NCBI GenBank assembly: GCA_003427395.1
Contig: BFEA01000523.1
Location: 861,705-893,699, forward strand
DNA: 31,995 nucleotides
Direction: 5' to 3'
DNA from: Chara braunii
Lineage: Eukaryota > Streptophyta > Charophyceae > Charales > Characeae
In this document: piece by piece, positions 1 to 8,996 of the stretch
Layout of the letters: each line of letters begins with the position of its first letter
How positions within the stretch are numbered: the stretch's first letter is position 1
Notes under the pieces: generated by a model
What the model saw: only the letters and a program-made list of their open reading frames with translations
Databases searched by the model: none
Told to the model about the DNA's origin: nothing
Position numbers and translations under genes: made by a program

Positions 1-45
<45 letters not shown>
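1..45. repeat. (TA)n microsatellite
   Basis: Uninterrupted alternating T and A from the first base of the window to position 45. The tract runs off the left edge, so its full length is unknown. Confidence 0.95.
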
Positions 46-49
<4 letters not shown>

Positions 50-1760
50 CGGCGACTGTCCCTCCGACCTTGGATCAATTAGCACCAACCGATTGACCAT
101 CAAAGGGCTGCTCAGAGAGACCTCAACATTTGTTAAGGGGACTTCAATGTGATATTGTGCAACATTGAGAATGATGTAAGACTGGTGCGAATCAAGTTGC
201 TGATGTGAGAATAGTTATAGACTTTATGCGTTTCTTGGGCGCCTCTCATCGTCGTTGTTTCCTCCTCCTCCTGCCATTTTACCCTGACGACTACTTGTAC
301 ACATGACATCCCCCGCAACCACTCTCTTCCTCCCTTCTTGTTCCTCCTCATCTAAGGGGTATAGCAGATGCTTTATCTTTAATATGTTTTTAAACAATTT
401 TATGAAATCTCAAACTTCTGTGATATGAAAGTTGCACATCAAGCCAAAAGACATAAAGAAATATTGATTTAATAGACAAATAATTAATAAACATATCATT
501 AACTCAATCCAACTACCCGGGACTTTGACACTTGTTCCGCCCGTGAACTGGACGAAATTGTTTATTCTTACTTGCACTTGATACTTGGTTAAGGGCTATC
601 TCACAAGACCTAGCCTGAACTGCGAAACCGTGCAAACCCCAGACCCAACCTCAGGTGATTGGGCGGATGCATCCCAGTCATCCGGGCCTGGGCGCCTGGC
701 CGGACAAAAGTGGTAGACTATAATTTTTCTGTATTTAGAATTTTAAAATTATTACTGTAGTCAATTTTTTGAATTACTCTAATAAAAATGTGAGATACAA
801 CAAATGGCAGATAGGGCAGGATATAGAAACATGTGCGTGAGGGGCTGCAACAGCATCCACAACACAGGGATGGTGTCATGCATTCAACACTTGCAAAGGT
901 TGTAGGTTATTGTGTACAATCTCACCTCGTCCCAATTTGTCGTTGCAGTCCTCATCATGGCATTTGATATGCCAAGTCATTGCGTTTATGTTAACGACGA
1001 ACATAACTGCGTAACAATAAAAAAAAAAATGGAGTTAATGATTATACAATTTATACATATGATTTCACCATCACTGGTCATAGTAGTTTGATTTTCCTAC
1101 TCACCATTACTGTAGTATGCAACACAAATATATGAGCAATTGGCAAGAAGTTCACAACGCCCTACCATCATTGATCATAGTAGTTTAATTTTCCTACTCA
1201 CCATTATTCTTAAGATGATGTAGTCCCACGTTTGGGCAATAGTGTGTGTCATGGAGTTGATCAACAATGTTGTTGTCCGTCACATAGTTAGTAACGCTTC
1301 GGATTTTGTCTGTCACAAAGTGAAAAATCAGTTAAATATCTCAATTCAAGTTTGGATTGACCACAAAAAATAATATAGGTCATTGGATGAGGAGTGCATC
1401 CAACCAGTCCAAACCGACCCTCTTCCCTTGCTTTCATTTTTTGTCTTGAGCACGTGTTCCTTCGTCTGGAACCTAATGTATCCGGAAATGGGCAGCGGAG
1501 CTTGGCCGCCTCCTTTCATGCCTCATCCATTGTCTGTTGACGATTTTTATGAGGAAAAAAAAACGATTGAGTAGTCAATACAACTCTTTCACCAAGACAA
1601 AAATTTTCTTTTGTTTTTTTTTTCAAAATAAAAAAGGGGCTTATAGTCATGGCTCCATATCCATGTTTACTTCCCCAAGGATATCACAAATGCATCAAGT
1701 AATGGTTTGGGGTAAGGATGGAGGAATGAAAAACAAAAAAATAAAAAAGAAATACAAATA
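46..1760. other. AT-rich DNA without a recognisable gene
   Basis: Both strands contain only short open frames (at most 74 residues) with no recognisable domain. The only internal structure seen is a direct repeat of about 43 bp (separate entry). No RNA gene or transposon end was recognised. Confidence 0.5.
1067..1206. repeat. Direct repeat, two copies of about 43 bp
   Basis: Positions 1067-1109 and 1164-1206 are near-identical. Both contain ATCATAGTAG or GTCATAGTAG, followed by TTTTCCTACTCACCATTA. They differ at about three positions (C/T, G/A, G/A), all transitions. The copies are 97 bp apart start to start and separated by unrelated AT-rich sequence. Confidence 0.85.
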
Positions 1761-2393
1761 GTTGTGCTATTTAGCGAAGATGGGGGATAGGGTAATAGTA
1801 AAAAATTATTTAAAAAAAAAAAAAATCACTAAAAAAGAAAAAGAAAACTAATAGCAGTGATATTTGTTGAAGAGGGGGGATGGGGTAAGGGTTGCGGAAT
1901 CAAAGAAGAAAAGGAAAATTAATAGCAGTGATATTCATCGAAGAGGGGGAATCAGGTAAGGGTTGCGAAATCAAAGAAGAAAACGAAAATTAATAGCAGT
2001 GATATTCGACGAAGAAGGGCGATGGGGTAAGAGTTGTAGACTCAAAGAAGAAAAGGAAAATTAATAGCTATGATATTCGTTGAAGAGGGGGGATGGCGTA
2101 AAGGTTGCAGACTTAAAGAAGAAAAGGAAAACTAATACCTATGATATTCACCAAAGAGGAGGGATGGGGTATGGGTTGAGGACTCGAAGAAGAAAAAGAA
2201 AACTAATAGCTATGATATTCGCTGAAGAGGGGGGATGGGGTAAGGGTTGAGGACTCAAAGAAGAAAAGGAAAACTAATAGTTATAATATTCATCGAAGAG
2301 GAGAGATGGGGTAAGGGTTGCGGACTCAAAGAAGAAAAGGAAAACTAATAGCTATGATATTCGCCGAAGAGGGGGAATGGGGTAAGGGTAGAT

Positions 2394-2415
2394 AAAAAAA
2401 AAAAAAAAAAAAAAA

Positions 2416-2446
<31 letters not shown>

Positions 2447-2447
2447 T
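2394..2447. repeat. Poly(A)-(CAA)n closing higher-order unit 1
   Basis: A run of A is followed by about nine CAA triplets. It sits exactly at the end of the eighth monomer, and the next monomer begins ACTAAAGAAGTAAAGG. The same junction recurs at 3063 with a different microsatellite. Confidence 0.93.
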
Positions 2448-3013
2448 AAAGAAGTAAAGGAAAACGAACAACAGTGATATTCGTCGAAGAGGGGGGATGG
2501 GGTAAGGGTTGCGGAATCAAAGAGGAAAAGAAAAACCAGTGATATACGCCGAAGAGGATGAATGAGGTGAGGGTTGCGGAATTAAAGAAGAAAAGGAAAA
2601 CGAATAGCAGTGATATTCGACGAAGAGGGGCGATGGGGTAAGGGTTGTGGACTCAAAGAAGAAAAGTAAAATTAATAGCTATGATATTCATTGAAGAGGG
2701 GGGATGGCGTAAGGGTTGCGGACTTAAAGAAGAAAAGAAAAACTAATACCTATGATATTCACCGAAGAGAAGAGATGGGGTACGGGTTGAGCACTCAAAG
2801 AAGAAAAAGAAAACTAATAGCTATGATATTCGCCGAAAAGGGGGGATGGGGTAAGGGTTGAGGACTCAAAGAAGAAAAGGAAAACTAATAGCTATAATAT
2901 TCATCGAAGAGGAGAGATGGGGTAAGGGTTGCGGACTCAAAGAAGAAAATAAAAACTAATAGTTATGATATTCGCCAAAGAGGGGGGATGAGGTAAGGGT
3001 TGGCAAAGAATTA

Positions 3014-3015
<2 letters not shown>

Positions 3016-3064
<49 letters not shown>
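3016..3064. repeat. (CA)n closing higher-order unit 2
   Basis: About 23 CA dinucleotides occupy the position equivalent to the poly(A)-(CAA)n tract of the first higher-order unit, again followed by ACTAAAGAAGTAAAGG. Confidence 0.93.
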
Positions 3065-3068
<4 letters not shown>

Positions 3069-3320
3069 GAAGTAAAGGAAAACGAATACCAGTGATATTC
3101 GTCGAAGAGGGGGGATGGGGTAAGGGTTGCGGAATCAAAGAGGAAACGAGGAAAATTTCAATCTTCAAAACAAAAATAAGTTCGATCTTCACCCCCTCTC
3201 TCCCGTTATTGCCTTTTTTCTTACCTGGCGCTCTGGCCCAGACTACCATTACACAGTTAGCGACCGACCTGTCTGGCTGCTATCGCCCCAGCTTCCGCTA
3301 CAGTTCTCCTCTGGGTTTCC

Positions 3321-3577
3321 CTTGGCCCGACTCCTAGAGATGTGTCGTTGGTCCTCCTTGAGTGGGATTGAGCAGAGACCGCCTAGACACTCATAGGGGA
3401 AGGGGACCAGAGGGGACGTACAGTGACTGGCTCATTGAAGAAGCCCGACCCGATGCTACCGGCTGGCACCTGACCCATATCGCCCACTTGCTGTTGGGCG
3501 CAACTCCCGCATGTTCCCTCGTCGGGGCTTGAGCACGGTTGTGGCCGCTAAGGGGTCCCCCGTAATACTATAAGGGG
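3321..3577 (+). mobile_element. Diverged, 5'-truncated copy of tRNA-derived SINE
   Basis: The sequence aligns along its length with the bodies of the SINE copies at 26950-27423 and 31108-31580. Shared blocks include CCTAGAGAT, AGTGG then AGCAGAGAC, CAGTGACTGGC, GATGCTACC, and CTCCCGCATGTTCCCTCGTC. GGCTTGAGCACGG and CCCGTAATACTAT follow. The tRNA-like head with A and B boxes is missing and the copy is clearly older than the other two. It starts soon after the satellite array. No target-site duplication was found. Confidence 0.8.
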
Positions 3578-4543
3578 GTAACTCCGCCGCGGTCCCGAAC
3601 ACAGTTCGTAACCGCACTTCAGGCAATTCCTGCGAACATAACACACCTCCACGCGACCCCATCGGACCCGAAACGTAGGTCATATATATCCAGCATTAGC
3701 GACCCTTTTGCCTCAAGTGCAATTACGCACTCAAACCCTGGTCGTGCCCTGTTTTCAGCAACGGCGTGGTAGAGGACTTTCGCCAGCACCCTGAACCCAC
3801 GGACCCATCAAACAAGGCGCATTCTCAAGGTCATCAACTGCCGCGACGACCATCAAGTCCGGCGTCTCGTCCAGGTCAACGACACGCCGAAATACAACAA
3901 AAAAAAAAAAGTAGAAATACGGCGTTAAAAAGAATTATCTATAAAAATGTCACCGCCGGTTGGACGTTGCCGACGACAAAACCAAAGGCGGTAGCTTTGT
4001 CGGGCTCCCAACCGCCGGGTCTCCTTTGCGCTACTTTGATATCCACACGTCGCCGCCGCTCGATCTCGATCCCTGAATCTCTCAGATGAAAGTCCGACGT
4101 TGTAACCAATAGTGTTAGGCCCAAGGTTGGGTCTAGTTTTAACGGACACCTATATACGTGGCCACTGCGCGACGCACGGATCTACGAAAACGTTTGCACA
4201 ATCACATTGTTGTCGATGTCGTCCTCCATACGTACACACAAGTCACAGGCATGCGCACCAATCGAAAGGCGGACTCCTTTTAATCCTCACTTACTCTTGA
4301 ATCATCAACAATTAAAAAGATCATGCGGGCCTCAAATCTGCACGCCCACACACTCTCTTCTCTAGTCAACCATCCAACCAACGTAAACCACAGACGCAAT
4401 CACGCCCCGCGCGAAATATTTAAACTTTTAAACCAAACTAATTTTCTGTCACTTACAAAAACCAGGGCGGATACCCTTGTAAGGGTATTCGCACCGACAC
4501 CGCAGAAAGTAGCAGTCGTAAAAGACACGCCGCTCCAACAGGA
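3578..4543. other. Intergenic stretch, nothing recognised
   Basis: No domain-bearing frame, repeat copy or RNA gene was recognised between the SINE fragment and the first base of RNase H homology in the gypsy remnant. The expected gag, protease and reverse-transcriptase parts of the retroelement are absent, so the 5' part of that element was deleted or replaced. Confidence 0.5.
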
Positions 4544-4872
4544 GAATGCTACAAGGCCTTGTGGGGAATCAGTCACTTCCGAGCTTATTTATATGGCCCG
4601 AAGTTCACATTGTGACCGATCATGAACCATTGTTGGCTCTGAAGAAGTCCAAGGATTACTGGGGTATGATCGGACGATGGGCTACCACGTTGCAGAACAT
4701 GGATTTTGACATTTGTCATCGGAAACATGAGAAACACAGCAACGAGGACGGACTGACACGATTGCATCGTCCTGATAAGGTACCTAGGAGTAAGGAAGGG
4801 ACACAGTGGCACGATCCGGAGCCAAAGAATGAGCCCGAGTACGGTAAAGTGGAGATCCTTCTGAAGGATTGA
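4544..4872 (+). pseudogene. pol: Gypsy RNase H domain, partial and frameshifted
   Basis: This is the C-terminal half of the RNase H domain, which removes RNA from the RNA/DNA hybrid during reverse transcription. From 4544 one frame reads ECYKALWGISHFRAYLYG, the typical central block, until a TGA at 4613. Homology then continues in the frame of 4546 with VTDHEPLLAL, GRWATTLQNMDFDI and HRKHEKHSNEDGLTRL. These match the family blocks TDHxPL, RWxxxLQxxDFxIxHR and HxNADxLSR, and the aspartate of the last block is kept. So there is one frameshift near 4610. The N-terminal half is missing. The frame closes with TGA at 4870-4872, but the same frame continues as integrase-side sequence, so this stop is probably a later lesion. 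Confidence 0.87.
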
Positions 4873-6633
4873 GTGGACACGTGCTCTCTCTCTCTCTCTC
4901 CTTTTCCCGAAACAATGGCGACCCCTTCTTCTTTCGCTCCTTCTTTCAACCCCACCGATTCCCCTCCTCTGCATTTGGAATTTTTCGCCAATCTTTCAGA
5001 CAAGTTATGTTATTTTTGCACGTGTATTTCATGGGTTTATGGGGTAGATTGCTATCCATTTGAGTCGGGGTTCACTGACTGGGTAGAATGTGCCATGTGT
5101 GTCAATCGTGCGCATGGCGCGTGCGTTCGATATCGAACGAGTAGTAAGATGTGGAAGTGCCCTCTGTGTCAGACGGACAAGCTTCCCACGGAAGTTCGAT
5201 TCGAGGCCACCAGAACTGACAACCCCGAATACGACAAAAAATACCGAAGGGTTGAAGTATGGACGGATAAAATATTATTGTCTAAATTAGTTGGCAAACC
5301 ATTGGACCATCTCACTAAGCATGACAGGCGTCGGGCCACTGAAAAGTCCCGAGATTACAGATGGATCAATGGTCACTTAGAAAAATGTAAAACACACAGA
5401 TCGGGATTATGGTTGACGGTTCCTCACCCATTTCAACGATCTGACTAGACCAAATCGGCGCATGAGGAGCAGGCCGCTTATTTTGCGGTACGTGTCACTG
5501 AAGCAACCATCGATCAAAATCGATGGTACTGGTCTAATATTCGCGACAACGTGAGGCACGTGGTTGCTAACTGACTAGTCTGTGTTGTCGATCGTGCGCC
5601 CCTTCGTGGGCCAAACACGATAGTCCCGACGGAGGTAGAACGTCCTTTCTAGCGAGTCAGTATCGACACGACGAATATGGACGTGCCACATGGCCCCAAC
5701 CGTGGTGAATACTCCATTTTCTTGGTGTTGATCGACCATTTCTCGAAGTACATCGAAGTTTATCCCTATAAGACACGTAAGGCCTCAAAGATAGCTACAT
5801 ACATCGACAGATTCCTTAATACCCATCTAGATACAGAAGAGATTATAACCAGCAATGGGTCTAAATTCAAAGCCGAGGTAGAACACTTATTGATGCGTCG
5901 TGGCGTTACTCTCCGACACACTGCTCCCCATGTCGCTCAGTCTAACGGATTAGCCGAGAATGCGAACCGCATGATCAAGACCGCTCTTGGCAGGAACTTA
6001 GCGGCCAATGACACGCGTCCTTGACCCGAGATCGTGTATCAAATTGTCGGGATCCATCGAGCGACCCCTCATGAGTCCAATGGATTCACCCCCTTTCAGC
6101 TTCGAACCAATAGTATCCCATGTCTCAACAATCGAAGTGCCTCGAAAAATGCCGAAAAAAGGGGAAGGGACACGCGGTCGGCCCTCAAGGCTAAAGCTAA
6201 ACGGTATGCGGATTTGATGGAAAAGGCTATCCATAGGCTTAGCCCGAAAAAGGTAGAAAATGACCGAACTGGCCTACGGTAGGCAGGTCCGTAGTTACGA
6301 GGCGCGAAATGGGAATGCAGGCCCGCAACATCAGTATAAATTAGGGGACCTAGTGCAGGTACGTAAATGTGCACAGGACCGAAAACTCGCTCCCAAGTTT
6401 CTGGCTGCTTTCAAGTGGTGGAACTCGACCTCAACGGAGCCAATACTGTGCGCATCGCTCCTGAGACCGGTGCCAACTATAACTCTCTTCTTATTGTCCA
6501 ACGTACCTCCTACCTTCGCCCTCTCTCGCCCTTTGAAGACCCTATCTCGCCTCAATCTTTCTTTTTCAGCCCAGACGAGGACCCTGCCTCCTCTCCTTCG
6601 TCTGATACTGCTTCTCCTCGATCTTCGCCATGA
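4873..6633 (+). pseudogene. pol: Gypsy pol: PHD-like finger plus integrase, multiply broken
   Basis: Integrase inserts the retroelement cDNA into chromosomes. Frame 1 holds a PHD-like finger (5008-5169), then an HHCC-type zinc-binding region (around AHEEQAAYF ... WYWSNIRDNVRHVV ... LVC). The core follows, with RVSID (catalytic Asp at 5665), LIDHFSKYIEVYPYK, IITSNGSKF, then QSNGLAENANRMIKTAL (catalytic Glu at 5956) and GIHRATPHESNGFTPFQL. The second catalytic Asp, normally in a D-N-G block, is Ser (codon 5851). In-frame stops lie at 5446, 5572 (where the first Cys of the Cys pair is expected), 5650 and 6022. Near 6260-6400 the homology moves to another frame (KLGDLVQVRK ... KLAPKF) and then returns (VVELDLNGANTVRIAP ... 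SYLRPL). The gene cannot be functional. Confidence 0.88.
5008..5169 (+). other. PHD-type (C4HC3) zinc finger inside gypsy pol
   Basis: The translated segment shows CYFC, 23 residues, then CAMC, four residues, His, two residues, Cys, 11 residues, and CPLC. This is the C4-H-C3 ligand order and spacing of PHD fingers, including an aromatic residue before the last Cys pair (MWKCPLC). All eight ligands are intact although the surrounding polyprotein is broken. It lies between RNase H and the integrase zinc-binding region, a place where Ty3/gypsy elements usually have only a short linker. PHD fingers often read histone tails, so a role in choosing chromatin targets is plausible but inferred. A RING-like fold is a less likely alternative. 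Confidence 0.7.
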
Positions 6634-7362
6634 CCTTCGCCATCGAACCGGCTCTTCCTCCGCAGCTTCTCCAACCCCGCCCTTCGTTACAGTTTCGCCA
6701 AGTCTCACATCCTCGTCTCAGTCCCGACCTCCTCCGGTTTGCGCAGTTGTTCAGCCACGAGCCTGGTACGCTGCTGTAGAGGTCACGATTTCAACGAAGC
6801 GGGGAACAACGGTCATCTTGGTGGAAGCTTCGGCATTCGATCGATTCTCCCAGCCTAACAAGAGCGACGTAACGGTGATCCTCGCCTTTAGTGGCGATTT
6901 GTGCATTATCCACTTGCAGCAATGCAACGAGGTGTTCACCAGCCTCTACGAGTGGGAACAAGAGTGAGTAGCGGATTGGTGGCAGCGGCTGGCCACACCA
7001 GGCCGACAGGTGGTGGGAACCGAGTGTATCGATACCTTTTCTCTTCGGACTAGTAGCACTGATCCCCCAGCTCATCCCCTTCCTCCTCTTCATCTTTACC
7101 CTTTGCGCAGATGAATCGTTTCTCGACCTTCTCCCTCCCTTCAGATCTCCCAACTCTCTAGCCATCTTGGGTTGATCCCCTTTTAACCTTGGAGATTCGC
7201 CCCGCCACGATCCCTCCCTTCCATCCTCTTTACCTCCGCAAGTGGACTGAATTCACGTTGGTCAGCGTGTGCATGCTAACAGTGAGGTGTCATTAGGCTC
7301 GGTGCTACAGCAATCGAGAGTTAGAGATCTACAACGAGATCTCGCTAGTACTTGCGCAGGCG
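6634..7362 (+). other. Possible decayed coding sequence downstream of integrase
   Basis: The frame of 6260 stays open to 6967. Its last part, about 6740-6967, has a balanced, protein-like composition (VTVILAFSGDLCIIHLQQC and similar) that I do not recognise. The remainder to 7362 is pyrimidine-rich with stops in all plus frames. It may be a post-integrase part of the gypsy element, but nothing proves this. Confidence 0.25.
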
Positions 7363-7833
7363 TTGCCGACGGAGACGGAGACTAATGGCACTTTATTTGG
7401 ACTTCTTTGCGGGGAGATCGCTGAAGGCGGAAGAGCGATTGTTGTGTACGAGATTCTCCCGTTTCTATCTCAGCTCGTCGATGATCTGTCGACAAACATT
7501 ATCTCCTTCAATCTGAGTGATCCTCGCCAGGACGAACCTATCACTTCGGAGAGGACGTTGATGCCAACAGTAATTTGGACGAACTGCACGGAAGACTTTT
7601 GTCAATACTTGAGCGATCACGATCCCACGGCCTGGTGCTTTCTAGACCTGAACGATCTTGCTTCGAATAATTCCGATCTAAACGAGTTTTGGAACGCTCA
7701 CTTGGCACACGGCGAGGTGCCATCGGACGACGATCCAGGTCGCATAGCCATTGCTGGTCTATCGGCAGAAGAAGAGTCGGAAGCCAGATCAACGTCGAAA
7801 GAAGAAGAAGAGGCATCAACACCAGAGCCTTAA
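7363..7833 (+). CDS. Unknown ORF downstream of gypsy integrase
   Basis: The frame is open for 156 codons in the gypsy orientation. Composition is protein-like: a mixed N-terminal part (for example LPFLSQLVDDLSTNIISFNL and WTNCTEDFCQYLSDHDP), then an acidic, serine-rich tail (SAEEESEARSTSKEEEEAS). After the TAA at 7831-7833 the same frame continues open to 8142. That part includes an Arg/Ser-rich stretch (RRRRRSRSPSPSS) near 7938-7980, so the stop may interrupt a longer protein. The only start codons near 7363 are non-ATG, so the true start is unknown. I do not recognise the family. It could be an extra ORF of the retroelement or a host gene fragment. Confidence 0.4.
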   Translation: MPTETETNGTLFGLLCGEIAEGGRAIVVYEILPFLSQLVDDLSTNIISFNLSDPRQDEPITSERTLMPTVIWTNCTEDFCQYLSDHDPTAWCFLDLNDLASNNSDLNEFWNAHLAHGEVPSDDDPGRIAIAGLSAEEESEARSTSKEEEEASTPEP

Positions 7834-7897
7834 GGAGGCCCGCCGGCCCGAGTACCACCTGCTGCACGGGGAGGATCTGCTCTGAACCCCGAAGTCC

Positions 7898-8503
7898 ATG
7901 TCGACGCCACCAGTCGACACGATGGCGCAGAATCCTTGCGTCGGCGCCGCCGCTCTCGCTCCCCATCTCCCTCCTCCACCCCCTTTGCACTTCGTTTCCG
8001 TCCTCCTTCCCGCACGGGTGCTCCGTCGTCGTCCAATCTACCGCCGCCCTGTTTATTATCTCTCCTTTTCCCCTCTTCTCCACATCGAGTTCCCTCTAAA
8101 CTACCGCATTTTCGCCAACCAGCTCTTTTGTCACCACTTTGACGTACGACTCTTATGCACAGTCTTCCCTCATCGCTTCCCGTCTTTCCCCCTCAATTTC
8201 CTTCTCTTTAGTGCCGCCTGGAGACAGTACAACCATATGGAGTTGTACTGCATCATCTCTGGAACCTTTCCCGCAATAGAAGACTATGAGTCCCTACGTG
8301 ATAATATCCTCCGCACTATCCCTACCCTGTATCCTGACTACCTCCTCCGACCCAGCCATCGATTCCCTCGAGCGCACCGAATCGTCCACTTTATCGATCT
8401 CGGTGACGAAGCATCCGATTATTTCCCTCCGCTCCCTGCTGAATGGCCTAAACCACTCCATAACCCTCTCCTCGTCGACTACCGCCGAGCGAACTTCCAG
8501 TGA
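7898..8503 (+). CDS. Unknown ORF, second stretch downstream of gypsy pol
   Basis: An open frame of 201 codons overlaps the previous ORF's continuation in another frame. Its first part is low-complexity (Pro/Leu/Arg-rich, from CT-rich DNA). About 8212-8503 is more protein-like, with WRQYNHMELYCIISGTFP and then HRFPRAHRIVHFIDLGDEAS. A further protein-like stretch in a third frame (AEPAKVRRTMMVSPAKEQ, then a TAG at about 8588 and KARSRRIREDTAIEVGL) follows to about 8750, consistent with one coding region broken by frameshifts. No family is recognised, and a chance ORF in skewed sequence remains possible. Confidence 0.28.
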   Translation: MSTPPVDTMAQNPCVGAAALAPHLPPPPPLHFVSVLLPARVLRRRPIYRRPVYYLSFSPLLHIEFPLNYRIFANQLFCHHFDVRLLCTVFPHRFPSFPLNFLLFSAAWRQYNHMELYCIISGTFPAIEDYESLRDNILRTIPTLYPDYLLRPSHRFPRAHRIVHFIDLGDEASDYFPPLPAEWPKPLHNPLLVDYRRANFQ

Positions 8504-8931
8504 TGAAGCAGAACCAGCCAAGGTCCGGCGGACCATGATGGTGTCACCTGCGAAGGAGCAGAGAGCTGCACATGACAAAGCTAGATGGTAGAAGATCCTG
8601 AAAGCCCGGAGCCGAAGAATTCGTGAAGATACTGCAATTGAAGTTGGTCTCAACATAGCCCACGGCTCGATCTGGTGCTTATACAAGATTATGTTCGTTC
8701 TGATACGCTGGGTTCCTCATTCATCTCCTCACCTCCTCCTTTCCCTCCACCATGTAAACTAGCTTTCGTGCATGCAATCAGGAGATCGCATAGTTTTGGA
8801 ACCCCCTGAGCGTCACATATGTGATGTGCCAGCTTCCGGACCTGCGCCATCTTCTAACACACCCCAAAAAAAGAAAACGAATAAGCCTAATCACAAAAAA
8901 ATCATTTCACGGGGCCATACTGGTTCAACCG

Positions 8932-8996
8932 CCCCCCCCCCGCGCCTCCCCCCCCTCCCCCCCCCCCCCCCTCCCCCCCCCCCCCCCCCCCCCTCC
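8932..8996. repeat. C-rich homopolymer tract
   Basis: Nearly pure C with occasional T, followed by CTCTC and a T run. Apparent proline-rich (plus) or glycine-rich (minus) reading frames here are composition artefacts. Confidence 0.95.

Larger units (their letters stand above)
1763..3155. repeat. 71-bp satellite in 8-monomer higher-order repeat
   Basis: The region is a head-to-tail array of a purine-rich monomer of about 71 bp. Each monomer carries GATATTCG(C/T)CGAAGAGG, then GGGATGGGGTAAGGGTTG, then AAAGAAGAAAAGGAAAA. Seventeen monomers can be followed from about 1850, and a diverged one is visible at 1763-1800. Monomer variants recur in the same order every eighth monomer. For example, the fourth monomer of each set has GGATGGCGTAA and ACTTAAAG, the fifth has CCTATGATATTCACC, and the seventh has ATAATATTCATCGAAGAGGA. 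Two complete sets (about 1850-2445 and 2446-3063) and the first monomer of a third are present, giving a higher-order period of about 617 bp. This is satellite-type organisation. Short reading frames across it are not evidence of a gene. Confidence 0.93.
4544..6640 (+). mobile_element. Ty3/gypsy LTR retrotransposon remnant (3' half of pol)
   Basis: RNase H, a PHD-like finger, the integrase zinc-binding region, the integrase core and the integrase C-terminal region follow one another on the plus strand in Ty3/gypsy order. Almost all of it reads in one frame (coordinate modulo 3 = 1) despite stop codons. Gag, protease and reverse transcriptase are absent upstream and no LTR pair was recognised. 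The copy is therefore a non-functional, 5'-deleted remnant. Extra open stretches follow downstream (to about 8.7 kb) in the same orientation and may belong to it. Confidence 0.88.

Noticed and set aside
3092-3337. ORF beginning in the satellite (VEEGGWGKGCGIKEE)
   Set aside because: The start is satellite monomer sequence and the remainder runs into an old SINE fragment.
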